A stretch of DNA of 64,000 nucleotides from contig CAZWXD010000009.1 of the NCBI GenBank assembly GCA_964638035.1, positions 1 through 64,000 of the forward strand, written 5' to 3'. Numbering within the stretch: the stretch's first letter is position 1; each line of letters starts with the position of its first letter. Made by a program: the position numbers and the translations under genes. A model generated the notes under the pieces. That model saw nothing but the letters and a program-made list of their open reading frames with translations. It searched no databases and was not told the DNA's origin. This document shows positions 49,541 to 63,007 of this stretch, in pieces. The DNA is from JAGGAG01 sp964638035 (GTDB lineage: Bacteria; Gemmatimonadota; Gemmatimonadetes; Gemmatimonadales; GWC2-71-9).

Positions 49541-49596
49541 CGCCGTCCCGCCGTCCCGCCGTCTCGCCGTCCCGCCGTCTCGCCGTCTCGCCGTCC
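49541..49596 (-). repeat. Right octamer array, 7 inverted units CGCCGTC(C/T)
   Basis: Seven contiguous 8-bp units, reverse complement of the left array, starting 6 bp after the four-helix-bundle stop codon and ending 2 bp before the ppdK stop codon (49599-49601 on the minus strand). Confidence 0.92.
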
Positions 49597-49598
49597 CC

Positions 49599-52261
<2,663 letters not shown>

Positions 52262-52265
<4 letters not shown>

Positions 52266-53656
52266 GCGGGAGAGGCGACGAGCGGAGCGGCGTGGCGGAG
52301 CTGCACCAGATCCTCCGGGATCGGTGTGGGATACTGGCCCGAGAAGCAGGCGTGGCAGAAGCCGGTGGAGCGGCCTGCAGCATCCAGCATGCCATCGAGT
52401 GAGAGGTAGCCCAGGGTGTCCACCCCCAGGAACTGCCGGATCTCCTCGACGGTGTGCGTGGCGCCGATGAGTTCCTCACGGGTGGGCGTATCAATGCCAT
52501 AGTGACATGGGCCGGTGATGGGCGGGGAGCCGAGACGGAGGTGCACTTCCCGCGCGCCGGCGGCGCGGACCATCTGTACCAGCCCCTTGCTGGTGGTTCC
52601 GCGCACCAGGCTGTCGTCCACCATCACCACCGACTTGCCGGCGATGACCTCGCGCACCGGGTTGAACTTGATCCGCACCTTCGCCATGCGGAGGGCCTGG
52701 GTGGGGTTGATGAAGGTGCGACCCACGTAGTGGTTCCGGATGAGGCCGTACTCGAGCTTGATCCCCGAGGTCTCGCTGAAGCCGAGTGCCATCGCGTTGG
52801 AGCTGTCGGGCACCGAGAACACGACCTCGGCCCCGGGAGCGGGGTGCTCGATGGCAAGCCGGCGGCCGATCTCCCGGCGCACGCCATCGACGGAGCGCCC
52901 GAAGATCATGCTGTCGGGTCGCGAGAAATACACCAGCTCGAAGACGCAGCGGGTGAGCTTGCGCCGGGGCAGGGAGGCCAGCTCCTCGACCTGGCCGTCC
53001 ACCACCCGAATGAAGTCGCCTGGCTGGAGTTCCCGGATGAGGGTGGCGCCCATGAGGTCGAAGGCGCACGTCTCGGATGCCACCACGATCCCGCCGTTGA
53101 GCCGCCCGAGCATCAGGGGCCGGAACCCGGCAGGGTCCACGACGGCGTACAGCTCGCGGCCACACGAGATGACGAGGCTGTACGCCCCCTCGACGCGTGC
53201 CAGGGCCTCGCGGACCTGGCCCTCCACCGTCGCCGCATTGGAGCGGGCGATGAGGTGCACCAGCGCCTCGGTATCCGAGGACGACGTGAAGATGGCGCCC
53301 TCGTCCACCAGCTCGCGCCGGAGCTGCACCGCATTGGTGAGGTTCCCGTTGTGCGCCAGTGCGAGGGGGCCCATGCGCGTGTTGGCGAAGCAGGGCTGCG
53401 CGTTGGCGAGGACGGTGCTGCCCGCGGTGCTGTAGCGCGTGTGACCCACTGCGACGTCACCGGGGAGCTTTGCGATCACGGCCTCGTTGAAGGTCTCGCT
53501 CACGAGGCCCATGCCCCGGTGGACCCGCGCGGTGCCCTCACGGTCGATGGCGACGATCCCGGCACTCTCCTGCCCGCGGTGCTGCAGGGCATAGAGGCCG
53601 AGGTACGCCAGCCGGGCCGCCTCGGGCAGGTTTGACACCCCGATCACGCCACACAT
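52262..53656 (-). CDS. purF: Amidophosphoribosyltransferase
   Basis: 464 residues. First committed step of purine synthesis: PRPP + glutamine to 5-phosphoribosylamine. The N-terminal nucleophile cysteine is residue 2 (MCGVIGV), so no propeptide is needed beyond Met removal. Seen: GHTRYSTAGS, LAHNGNLTNA, SSDTEALVHL, the C-terminal PRPP loop VVMVDDSLVRGTTSKGLVQM, and GSPPITGPCHYGID with possible Fe-S cysteines. It starts 3 bp after purL and overlaps ppdK. Confidence 0.96.
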
Positions 53657-53659
53657 CGG

Positions 53660-55974
<2,315 letters not shown>

Positions 55975-55978
<4 letters not shown>

Positions 55979-56676
55979 GCGGCCCCCGCAACCGCAGGGC
56001 GCGGAGCCGCGAGCGAACGGAAGAAGAGCAGGCCCTCGGCGGAGCCCAGGGCGGGATCCACCACCCGCTCGGGGTGGGGCATGATGCCCACGACGTTCCC
56101 CGCGGCGTTGCAGATGCCGGCGATGTTATTGCTGGATCCGTTCGGGTTGGGCTGCACCCCCGGCGCCGGGTCGAGGTACCGGAGCACGACCAGGCGCTCG
56201 GCCTCGAGCCGGGCGAGTGTGCTGTCGTCGGCGACATAGCGGCCCTCACCATGCGCCACCGGGATGCGCACCGTCGCCGGTCGCTCGAAGGCCCAGGTGA
56301 AGGCGGTGTCGGTTCGTTCGACCCGCACATCCACCGGCCGGGACACGAAGGTGAGGCCCGCGTTCCGCATCAACGCCCCGGGGAGCATGTGGGCCTCGCA
56401 GAGGACCTGGAAGCCGTTGCAGATACCGATGACCGTGCCGCCGGCCGCCGCGTGCGCCTGCACCGCCTTCATGATGGGGCTGAAGCGGGCAATGGCGCCC
56501 GAACGCAGGTAGTCCCCATAGCTGAACCCGCCGGGAAGGATCACTACGTCGGCCTGCTCGAGCGAGGTGTCACGGTGCCACACGAAGCGGGCTTCGCACC
56601 CCACACGCTCGGCGGCACGGCGCGCATCCTCGTCGCAGTTGCTGCCGGGAAACCGCACCACCGCCACGCGCCGCAT
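55975..56676 (-). CDS. purQ: Phosphoribosylformylglycinamidine synthase, glutaminase subunit
   Basis: 233 residues, class I amidotransferase. Seen: VAVVRFPGSNCDEDARRA, LPGGFSYGDYLRSGAIA, nucleophile Cys in GICNGFQVLCE, and the His/Glu pair in GIMPHPERVVDP. Delivers ammonia to PurL. Start MRRVAVV at 56674-56676, one base overlapping the purS stop (TGATG). Confidence 0.96.
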
Positions 56677-56927
56677 CAGTCGCCCTCCACCTCGACCAGG
56701 TAGTCCTCGGTCACCGGGTTGGCCAGCAGGCGGTCGCACATCTGGCGGGCGCGTGCCTCGGCCTCGTCCCGCGAGGCCGCAGTGACGGCCAGCTCCACGG
56801 CCTTGCCCACCCGGACGCTGCCGGCGCCGGAGAATCCCAGGGCACCGAGCGCGTGCTCGACGGCCTGGCCCTGCGGGTCGAGGATTCCCTGCCGGGGCAT
56901 CACACGGACGTGCACTCGATACGTCAT
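56676..56927 (-). CDS. purS: Phosphoribosylformylglycinamidine synthase, PurS subunit
   Basis: 83 residues, full length. Seen: VHVRVMPRQGILDPQGQAVEHALGALG, followed by VRVGKAVEL and a terminal VTEDYLVEVE. Structural bridge between PurL and PurQ. Its start overlaps the pssA stop by 4 nt. Confidence 0.95.
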   Translation of the reverse strand: MTYRVHVRVMPRQGILDPQGQAVEHALGALGFSGAGSVRVGKAVELAVTAASRDEAEARARQMCDRLLANPVTEDYLVEVEGD

Positions 56928-57769
56928 TCCATGGGCTCCTGCGAGCGTTCGTGGCGCTCGTGGGTGAAGGGGGTCACGTCATCGCCCGCGGCCAGGGCAA
57001 GGGCGTCGGTATCGGGCCGGTCGAGGAGGCCCAGCCAGGCGGTGCGCACCACCCCGAAGACCAGGTAGGCAATGCCGACGGGGAAGAGCACGACATCAGG
57101 GCGGAACAGCGCCGCCACGGCGATGGTCAGCACCAGCACGGTCGTGAGGCCCTGGCGGAAGGTCCGGAAGCTGAAGCCGGGCATCTTGGGGTACTTGACC
57201 CCGCTGACCATGAGCACCGCGAGCAGCAGCATCAGGATCACCAGGCCCTGGTGCTGGAGGTCGAGCCATGCGACGGAGGCGCGGTACCACGGCGTCTGGC
57301 TGAAGGGGTAGTAGCAGGCAAGGGTGGCACCGGCTGCCGGTGAGGGCATGCCGGTGAACCAGGCCGACGGCTTTCCGGCGGAGAGGGTGTTGTAGCGCGC
57401 CAGGCGGAGGGCGGCGGCCACGACGTAGATCCAGCAGAGCACCCAGGCGAAGCGGCCCGCCGCGGAGAACTCGAGGAAGTACATGATGAGCGCCGGGGCC
57501 ACCCCGAACGACACCAGGTCGATGAGCGAGTCGAGTTCCTCGCCAAAGCGGCTGCTCGACTTGCTCAGGCGCGCGATCCGGCCGTCGAGCATGTCGAGGA
57601 TGGCGGCGAAGACGATGAACCAGCCGGCCCAGCGGAAGTTGCCGTTGTAGGCCGAGATGATGGCCCAGAACCCGAAGAACAGGTTGGCCAGCGTGAAGGC
57701 ACTGGGTACCACCACCACCACGCGGCGCATGTCCGGCCGCCCCAGGCCGTGCCCGCGCCTCAGGTCCAT
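56924..57769 (-). CDS. pssA: CDP-diacylglycerol-serine O-phosphatidyltransferase
   Basis: 281 residues, multi-pass membrane enzyme. The CDP-alcohol phosphatidyltransferase motif is present in MLDGRIARLSKSSSRFGEEL followed by DSLIDLVSFG (D-G-x2-A-R-x8-G-x3-D-x3-D). Makes phosphatidylserine from CDP-diacylglycerol (see cdsA) and serine. The C-terminal tail is hydrophilic. It overlaps psd by 10 bp and purS by 4 bp, an unusual lodging of phospholipid genes within a purine operon. An internal ATG (MRRVVVVVPSAFTLANLFFG) is a possible alternative start. Confidence 0.94.
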   Translation of the reverse strand: MDLRRGHGLGRPDMRRVVVVVPSAFTLANLFFGFWAIISAYNGNFRWAGWFIVFAAILDMLDGRIARLSKSSSRFGEELDSLIDLVSFGVAPALIMYFLEFSAAGRFAWVLCWIYVVAAALRLARYNTLSAGKPSAWFTGMPSPAAGATLACYYPFSQTPWYRASVAWLDLQHQGLVILMLLLAVLMVSGVKYPKMPGFSFRTFRQGLTTVLVLTIAVAALFRPDVVLFPVGIAYLVFGVVRTAWLGLLDRPDTDALALAAGDDVTPFTHERHERSQEPME

Positions 57770-58389
57770 CGCGCCACCACCGTGGTGCCGGCCACCGTGC
57801 GGTCGCCGTCGCGGACGGTGACGGTGGCATCGTGCGGCAGGAAGAGGTCCACCCGCGACCCGAACCGGATCATGCCCATGCGCTCCCCCTGGGTGACGGT
57901 GGTGCCGACGGCATGGTCAGTGATGATGCGCCGCGCCACGAGGCCGGCGATCTGCCGCACCAGCATGCGCCCGCGCCCGGTGGCCACCCCGACCGACGAC
58001 TGCTCGTTCTCCGTGCTCGACTTTTCATCGGCCGCATTGAGGAACTTGCCCGGGTTGTAGTGGCGGTACTCCACCGTGCCGCCCAGCGGGTAGCGGTTGA
58101 CGTGGCAGTCGAACACGTTCATGAAGATGCACACGCGCTGTGCCCGCCCGCCGATGTAGGTGGGCTCGTCCACCTCGCGCACGTCCACCACGAGGCCATC
58201 GGCCGGGGCGATCGCGAGGTCGGGCCCGCGCTCGCCGGAGCGGACGGGATCCCGGAAGAATGCCACCACCCAGACGGTGATGGCCAGCCAGGCCAACGCC
58301 GGGAGGTGCAGGTTGGCCAGCAGGAGCACCACCAGGATCGCGAATGCCCCGATGATGAACGGGCGTCCCTCGGGCGCCACGCGGATCAT
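57760..58389 (-). CDS. psd: Phosphatidylserine decarboxylase, short (PSD-A) type
   Basis: 209 residues. Converts phosphatidylserine to phosphatidylethanolamine. The proenzyme self-cleaves at Gly-Ser to give a pyruvoyl group; the site is in MIRFGSRVDLFLP near the C-terminus. Seen also: two hydrophobic N-terminal helices, FFRDPVR, APADGLV and FMNVFDCHVNRYPLGGTVEY. Short single-domain form common outside proteobacteria. The start overlaps the purC stop by 4 nt. Confidence 0.94.
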   Translation of the reverse strand: MIRVAPEGRPFIIGAFAILVVLLLANLHLPALAWLAITVWVVAFFRDPVRSGERGPDLAIAPADGLVVDVREVDEPTYIGGRAQRVCIFMNVFDCHVNRYPLGGTVEYRHYNPGKFLNAADEKSSTENEQSSVGVATGRGRMLVRQIAGLVARRIITDHAVGTTVTQGERMGMIRFGSRVDLFLPHDATVTVRDGDRTVAGTTVVARWT

Positions 58390-59300
58390 GCCACCTCCAG
58401 GGCGCGGCCCGTGAGCAGCCGGAACGCCTCGAGGTACCGAGCGCTGGTGGCATTGACCACGTCGGGCGGGAGGGGCGGTGGCGGCGCCTCGCCATTCCAC
58501 TTCCCCTCTGCCTTGAGCCCCGCGAGGTAATCGCGGAGCGGCTGCTTGTCGAAGCTCGGCTGGCTCCGGCCCGGAGCATACCGGTCGGCGGGCCAGAAGC
58601 GCGAGGAGTCTGGCGTCAGCACCTCGTCGATGAGGAGGTACTCGCCACCCGCGGTGCGTCCGAACTCGAACTTGGTGTCGGCGATGATGATGCCGCGCGT
58701 CGCCGCGTAGTCCCGGCCCGCGGCGTAGATGGCCAGGCTTCGCTGGCGCAGCTCGCCAGCGGCCCCAGCGCCGAGGGAGCGCGCCATCGACTCGAACGCC
58801 ACGTTGATGTCATGGCCCGACTCGGCCTTGGTCGCGGGCGAGAAGAGCGGCGGGTCCAGCTGCGCACTCTCCACCAGGCCAGCCGGGAGGGGCTCACCGG
58901 CCAGGGTGCCCCGATCGCGGTACTCGGCCCAGGCGGACCCGCTCAGGTAGCCCCGCACCACGCACTCGAACGGCACCGGCTCGGTGCGACGGACCAGCAT
59001 GGCGCGTCCGGCCAGCTGGTCGCGGTGGGACGCGAGCGCTGGCAGGTGCCGGAGCACCTCGTCGGCATCGGCGGTGATGAAGTGTGACGGGACGCCCAGC
59101 CGGCCAAACCAGAAGGCGGAGACCTGGGTGAGCACGGCGCCCTTGTGCGGCACCGCCTCGGCCATCACCACGTCGAAGGCGCTCACCCGGTCGCTCGCCA
59201 CGAGGAGGAGCATGTCGCGTCCAGCCTCGTAGACCTCGCGGACCTTGCCGCGCCGGAGCAGGGGCAGCGGCAGCGATGAGGCGCGCAGCGTCGTGCTCAT
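58386..59300 (-). CDS. purC: Phosphoribosylaminoimidazole-succinocarboxamide synthase (SAICAR synthase)
   Basis: 304 residues. Joins aspartate to CAIR with ATP. Seen: LRRGKVREVYEAG (nucleotide loop), VASDRVSAFDVVM, ECVVRGYLSGSAW, SGHDINVAFE, and IADTKFEFG with IDEVLTPDSSRFWP. The long form with a C-terminal extension fits Gemmatimonadota and others. It overlaps purB and psd by 4 nt each. Confidence 0.96.
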   Translation of the reverse strand: MSTTLRASSLPLPLLRRGKVREVYEAGRDMLLLVASDRVSAFDVVMAEAVPHKGAVLTQVSAFWFGRLGVPSHFITADADEVLRHLPALASHRDQLAGRAMLVRRTEPVPFECVVRGYLSGSAWAEYRDRGTLAGEPLPAGLVESAQLDPPLFSPATKAESGHDINVAFESMARSLGAGAAGELRQRSLAIYAAGRDYAATRGIIIADTKFEFGRTAGGEYLLIDEVLTPDSSRFWPADRYAPGRSQPSFDKQPLRDYLAGLKAEGKWNGEAPPPPLPPDVVNATSARYLEAFRLLTGRALEVA

Positions 59301-60736
59301 ACCCGGACCTCCGCCGTCTCCGGCACCGATGCCATCGGCCGTGCCCGCTCGACCAGGGGGGCAAGGTACTCGGCCAGGAACTCGTCCACCTGTGCCGCCG
59401 ACCGGCCGGTGTAGCGCAGGGGCTCGAGTTCCGCGCGGAGCTGTGCCGCTGGCACGGCGCGGAAGGCCGGATCGGCGCCGAGGCGGTCGAGCAGGTCATT
59501 GGGGGCGCCGGTGCTGACCGCGTCGGCCACGGCCAGGCTGTGCCGTCGGATGACCTCGTGCAGGGCCTGCCGGTCGCCGCCAGCCGCGACGCCCAGCATG
59601 AGCCAGCGCTCCGTGGCCATGAACGGCATCTGCGCCTCCACGTGGCGGCGGATCACGCCCTCCCGCACCTCCAGGCCGGCCGCGATGTTGGTGGCGAGGA
59701 TGAGCACGGCGTCGGTGGCCAGGAACGCCTCGGGCAGCGTGAGCCGGCGGTTGGCGCTGTCGTCGAGCGTGCGCTCGAACCACTGCGTGGCGGCGGTGTG
59801 GGCCGCATTGGGCTCGAGGGAGATGACGAAGCGCGCGAGGCCGCTGATGCGCTCGGCCCGCATCGGGTTCCGCTTGTAGGCCATGGCACTCGAGCCGATC
59901 TGCTCCGACTCGAACGGCTCGAGGAGCTCGCCCTCGTGCTGGAGGAGGCGCAGGTCGGCCGCCATCTTCGAGGCCGACTGCGCAATGCCGCTCAGCACGC
60001 CCAGCACCTGGCTGTCCACCTTGCGCGGGTAGGTCTGCCCGCTCACGGCGAAGCTGCCGTCGAAGCCGAGCTTCGCGGCGATGCGGCGGTCGAGCTCGCG
60101 CACCCTGGCGTCGTCGCCCCCGAACAGCTCGAGGAACGACGCCTGCGTGCCCGTGGTGCCCTTGCAGCCGTGGGCGCGCAGCTGGGTGAGCCGCCAGGTG
60201 AGGTCCTCGACGTCGAGCGCGAAGTCCTGCATCCAGAGGGTGGCCCGCTTGCCCACCGTGGTGAGCTGCGCCGGCTGGAAGTGGGTGTAGGCCAGGCAGG
60301 GCAGGGCCCGGGTGCGCCGCGCGAAGGTCTCCAGCGCCCCCAGGAGCGCCACCAACCGGCCGAGGATGAGGCGAAGGCCGTCGCGGATCACCAGGAGGTC
60401 GGCATTGTCGGTGACGAACGCGCTGGTGGCGCCGAGGTGGATGAAGGCGCGCGCCGCCGGCGCCTGGTCGCCGAAGGCGTGGACATGCGCCATGACATCG
60501 TGGCGGAACCGCCGCTCATACGCAGCGACCACGTCCAGGTCCACGGTGTCGAGGTTGGCGCGCATGGCGGCCAGCGCCTCATCCGGGATGGGGAGCCCGA
60601 GCTCGCGCTCACTCTCCGCCAGCGCCACCCAGAGCCGGCGCCAGAGGTGGGCACGGTGGCGCTCGCCCCACAGCGCCTGCATGGCGGGCGAGGCGTAGCG
60701 GGTGCCGAGCGGTGAGCGGTAGCGATCGTCGGTCAT
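59297..60736 (-). CDS. purB: Adenylosuccinate lyase
   Basis: 479 residues, longer than the 430-residue bacterial form and close to the ADSL-like long form. Cleaves SAICAR and adenylosuccinate, releasing fumarate. Seen: FIHLGATSAFVTDNAD, LAYTHFQPAQLTTVGKRA, GTTGTQASFLELF, and the signature loop EQIGSSAMAYKRNPMRAE with the catalytic serine. It overlaps degP and purC by 4 nt each. Confidence 0.95.
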   Translation of the reverse strand: MTDDRYRSPLGTRYASPAMQALWGERHRAHLWRRLWVALAESERELGLPIPDEALAAMRANLDTVDLDVVAAYERRFRHDVMAHVHAFGDQAPAARAFIHLGATSAFVTDNADLLVIRDGLRLILGRLVALLGALETFARRTRALPCLAYTHFQPAQLTTVGKRATLWMQDFALDVEDLTWRLTQLRAHGCKGTTGTQASFLELFGGDDARVRELDRRIAAKLGFDGSFAVSGQTYPRKVDSQVLGVLSGIAQSASKMAADLRLLQHEGELLEPFESEQIGSSAMAYKRNPMRAERISGLARFVISLEPNAAHTAATQWFERTLDDSANRRLTLPEAFLATDAVLILATNIAAGLEVREGVIRRHVEAQMPFMATERWLMLGVAAGGDRQALHEVIRRHSLAVADAVSTGAPNDLLDRLGADPAFRAVPAAQLRAELEPLRYTGRSAAQVDEFLAEYLAPLVERARPMASVPETAEVRV

Positions 60737-62094
60737 GAGAAGGAAAGGTCCGTGAAGAGGATCCGGCCGTCCCTCTCGAAGAAGAGGCGGAAGCCGCGGG
60801 TCTCGCGCAGCCGGTCGAAGGCCAGGCCCACCTCGCTGGCGCCCTCGATCCGCGTGTTGTTGATGGCCAGGATGACGTCGCCGGCCTGGAGCCCCGTGAT
60901 GCGGGCGGCCTGGTCGGTGATGCGGAAGATGAGGGCCCCCCGGTCGGCCGCAAGCCCGCGCTCGGCGCGGATCGCCGGGGTGACGGTGACCAGCTCGAGG
61001 TCGCGCACTACCACGACCTTCTCGGCGGAGACGCTGGGGAGCTCGTCGGTGCGGATCCGCCGCCGCGCGGTGCCCACCGGCGTGGCGACCACGACCTGCA
61101 CGGTGTCGCCCACGGCCACGTCGAGCTTCACGGCCTCCCAGTCGAGCCAGGTGCGCAGCCTGCGCCCGTTGGCGGTCACCATCACGTCACCGGCCTTGAG
61201 GCCCGCGGCGGCGGCGGGGCTTCCCGGTGCCACCGACTCGATGCGCAGGCCGCCCTGGCCCTTGGGCATCTGCATGCGGCGGGCACCAGCCACTTCGACC
61301 CCGGTCCAGGCGCGGTGCATCTCGCCCCGGCGGAGGATCTCGCCGGCCACGCGCATCACGCGCTCGATGGGGATGGCGAAGCCCAGCCCGACCGAGCCAC
61401 CAGTGTTGGAGAAGATCGACGAGTTCACCCCCACCACGTCGCCCTTCGCGTTGACCAGCGGCCCACCGGAATTGCCGGGGTTGATGGCGGCATCGGTCTG
61501 GATCATGTCGAGGTAGAGCCCCGGCTGCCCGCTGGTCGGGAGGATGTTGCGGCCCGTGGCGCTCACCACGCCGGCGGTCACGGTCGGCTCGGTGTTGCTC
61601 AGCAGGTAGCGGTAGGGATTGCCCAGGGCTACCACCCACTCGCCGATCAGCAGGTCGGCGCTCCGACCGAGCGGTGCCACGGGCAGTCCCGTGCGGGCCA
61701 CCTTGAGGACCGCGATGTCGGTGATCGCGTCCTCGCCCACGAGCCTGGCCGGCACGTCGGTGCCGTCCGCCAGCGTCACCGTGATGGACTCGGCGTCCTC
61801 GACCACGTGCTGGTTGGTGATGACGACGCCATCGGCCCGGACGATGAAGCCGGTGCCAAAGCCCTGCACGAGCCGGTCGGACGCCTCGGGGACGAAGAAG
61901 AGGTCGAAGGGGTTGCGGGCCTGCGCGCGTCGCCGACTCGTGACGCTCACCGACACGACGGCCGGCGACACCCGGGCGGCGGCCGTGACGATGGCGGTGC
62001 GGCGCGATTGGTCCACGCGCGCCTGCGCGGCCATCGGCTGCGCCGGCAGCAGCAGTGCCGAGCCGAGCGTGACCAGGGCCAGGGCGCGCGTCAT
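60733..62094 (-). CDS. Periplasmic serine protease, DegP/HtrA family
   Basis: 453 residues. Signal peptide MTRALALVTLGSALLLPAQP, then trypsin-like domain with triad H96 (TNQHVVED), D126 (AITDIAVL), S209 (NPGNSGGPL). Two PDZ domains follow: about 275-350 (SPAAAAGLKAGDVMVTANGR) and about 365-440 (ARITGLQAGDVILAINNT). Degrades or refolds damaged envelope proteins. It lies between truA and purB with 4-nt overlaps at both ends, so it is likely made constitutively with them rather than only under stress. Confidence 0.93.
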   Translation of the reverse strand: MTRALALVTLGSALLLPAQPMAAQARVDQSRRTAIVTAAARVSPAVVSVSVTSRRRAQARNPFDLFFVPEASDRLVQGFGTGFIVRADGVVITNQHVVEDAESITVTLADGTDVPARLVGEDAITDIAVLKVARTGLPVAPLGRSADLLIGEWVVALGNPYRYLLSNTEPTVTAGVVSATGRNILPTSGQPGLYLDMIQTDAAINPGNSGGPLVNAKGDVVGVNSSIFSNTGGSVGLGFAIPIERVMRVAGEILRRGEMHRAWTGVEVAGARRMQMPKGQGGLRIESVAPGSPAAAAGLKAGDVMVTANGRRLRTWLDWEAVKLDVAVGDTVQVVVATPVGTARRRIRTDELPSVSAEKVVVVRDLELVTVTPAIRAERGLAADRGALIFRITDQAARITGLQAGDVILAINNTRIEGASEVGLAFDRLRETRGFRLFFERDGRILFTDLSFS

Positions 62095-62885
62095 GGCGCT
62101 GCTCCTGCGAGCGCGGGCGCGTCGGCCTGCCACTCGGCGGGATAGCGCGCGGCCGCGAAGTAGAGTCCCTGCGGTGGTGCTGGCGGGCTCGTGTCGCTGT
62201 TGTCGGTGCTGCCGAGCAGCCGAGCCATGTCACCCTGCGGCCGGCGGCCCTGTGCAATGTCCACCATCGTCCCCACGAGCATGCGCACCATGTGCTGCAG
62301 GAAGCGGTCGGCCTCGACATGGAACCGCCACCCGGAGCCGTTGGGGCACGCGTCCCAGCGGGCATCCAGGATGCGGCACCGGTAGTGTGGCTTTGGTTCC
62401 GTGCGGGCGGAGAAGCCGCGGAAGTCGTGCTCGCCGCTGAGGCATGCGGCGGCCTGCTGCAGGGCTGCCCCATCGAGCTCGACGCCAAGGGCCCACTCGA
62501 ACCGGCGCCGGAACGGGCTGGCCGATGCGTCGTCGGTGCCCACGTCATACCGGTAGCGGCGGGAGGTGGCGTGCTTGCGGGCGTGAAAGCCGGGACGCAT
62601 GGCATGCGTCGCAGCAACCCAGATGTCCCGGGGAAGGAGGGCGTTGAGGGCGCGACGCACGGCGTCGACGGTCCACGAGTCCGGCATGGCGAAGCTCACG
62701 GCCAGTCCCAGCGCATGCACTCCCGCATCAGTGCGGCCGGCCGCATGGGCGACCACCCGGTCATTTGCGAGACGTGCCAGGACCCGTTCCACCTCGCCCT
62801 GCACGGTCCGGCCCTCTGCCTGTCGCTGCCACCCGAGGAACTCGGTGCCATCGAAGTGGAGCAAGGCCAGGAAGGACCGACTCAT
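62091..62885 (-). CDS. truA: tRNA pseudouridine synthase A
   Basis: 264 residues. Makes pseudouridine at positions 38-40 of tRNA anticodon arms. Seen: LLHFDGTEFLGWQRQAEGRTVQGEVE, the catalytic aspartate in AAGRTDAGVHALG, HARKHATSRRYRY, and FLQHMVRMLVGTMVDIAQGR. First gene of the minus-strand run to ppdK; 122 bp separate it from the divergent trpD. Confidence 0.95.
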   Translation of the reverse strand: MSRSFLALLHFDGTEFLGWQRQAEGRTVQGEVERVLARLANDRVVAHAAGRTDAGVHALGLAVSFAMPDSWTVDAVRRALNALLPRDIWVAATHAMRPGFHARKHATSRRYRYDVGTDDASASPFRRRFEWALGVELDGAALQQAAACLSGEHDFRGFSARTEPKPHYRCRILDARWDACPNGSGWRFHVEADRFLQHMVRMLVGTMVDIAQGRRPQGDMARLLGSTDNSDTSPPAPPQGLYFAAARYPAEWQADAPALAGAAP

Positions 62886-62944
62886 GAGACCCGAAACCTA
62901 GCCGCGCGCGACCCTTCGAGCAAGGTCGCAACTCCTTGTCAGCA

Positions 62945-62974
62945 TTGACAAAACGCCGCGTCCCGGCCTACGCT
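62945..62974 (+). promoter_or_regulatory. Candidate promoter for trpD
   Basis: TTGACA (62945-62950), 18-bp spacer, TACGCT (62969-62974), 34 bp before ATG 63008. No leader peptide rich in Trp codons is visible, so no attenuator is claimed. Confidence 0.5.
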
Positions 62975-63007
62975 TTCCGGCCCTGCACCGATTGGCCTGC
63001 GCCCGTC

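Larger units (their letters stand above)
48933..49596 (+). mobile_element. Candidate repeat-bracketed mobile unit carrying a four-helix-bundle gene
   Basis: An inverted pair of octamer arrays (16 and 7 units) encloses about 480 bp with one gene (49139-49534). The unit fills the whole interval between the ArsC-like start (48932) and the ppdK stop (49599). No transposase, reverse transcriptase or integrase is present, and no target duplication was recognised. The call as mobile rests on the gene-less copy at 32717-32800 and on placement. It is a hypothesis. Confidence 0.5.

Noticed and set aside
62886..63007. trp attenuator or T-box before trpD
   Set aside because: No Trp-rich leader frame, no T-box sequence and no terminator/antiterminator pair is visible.
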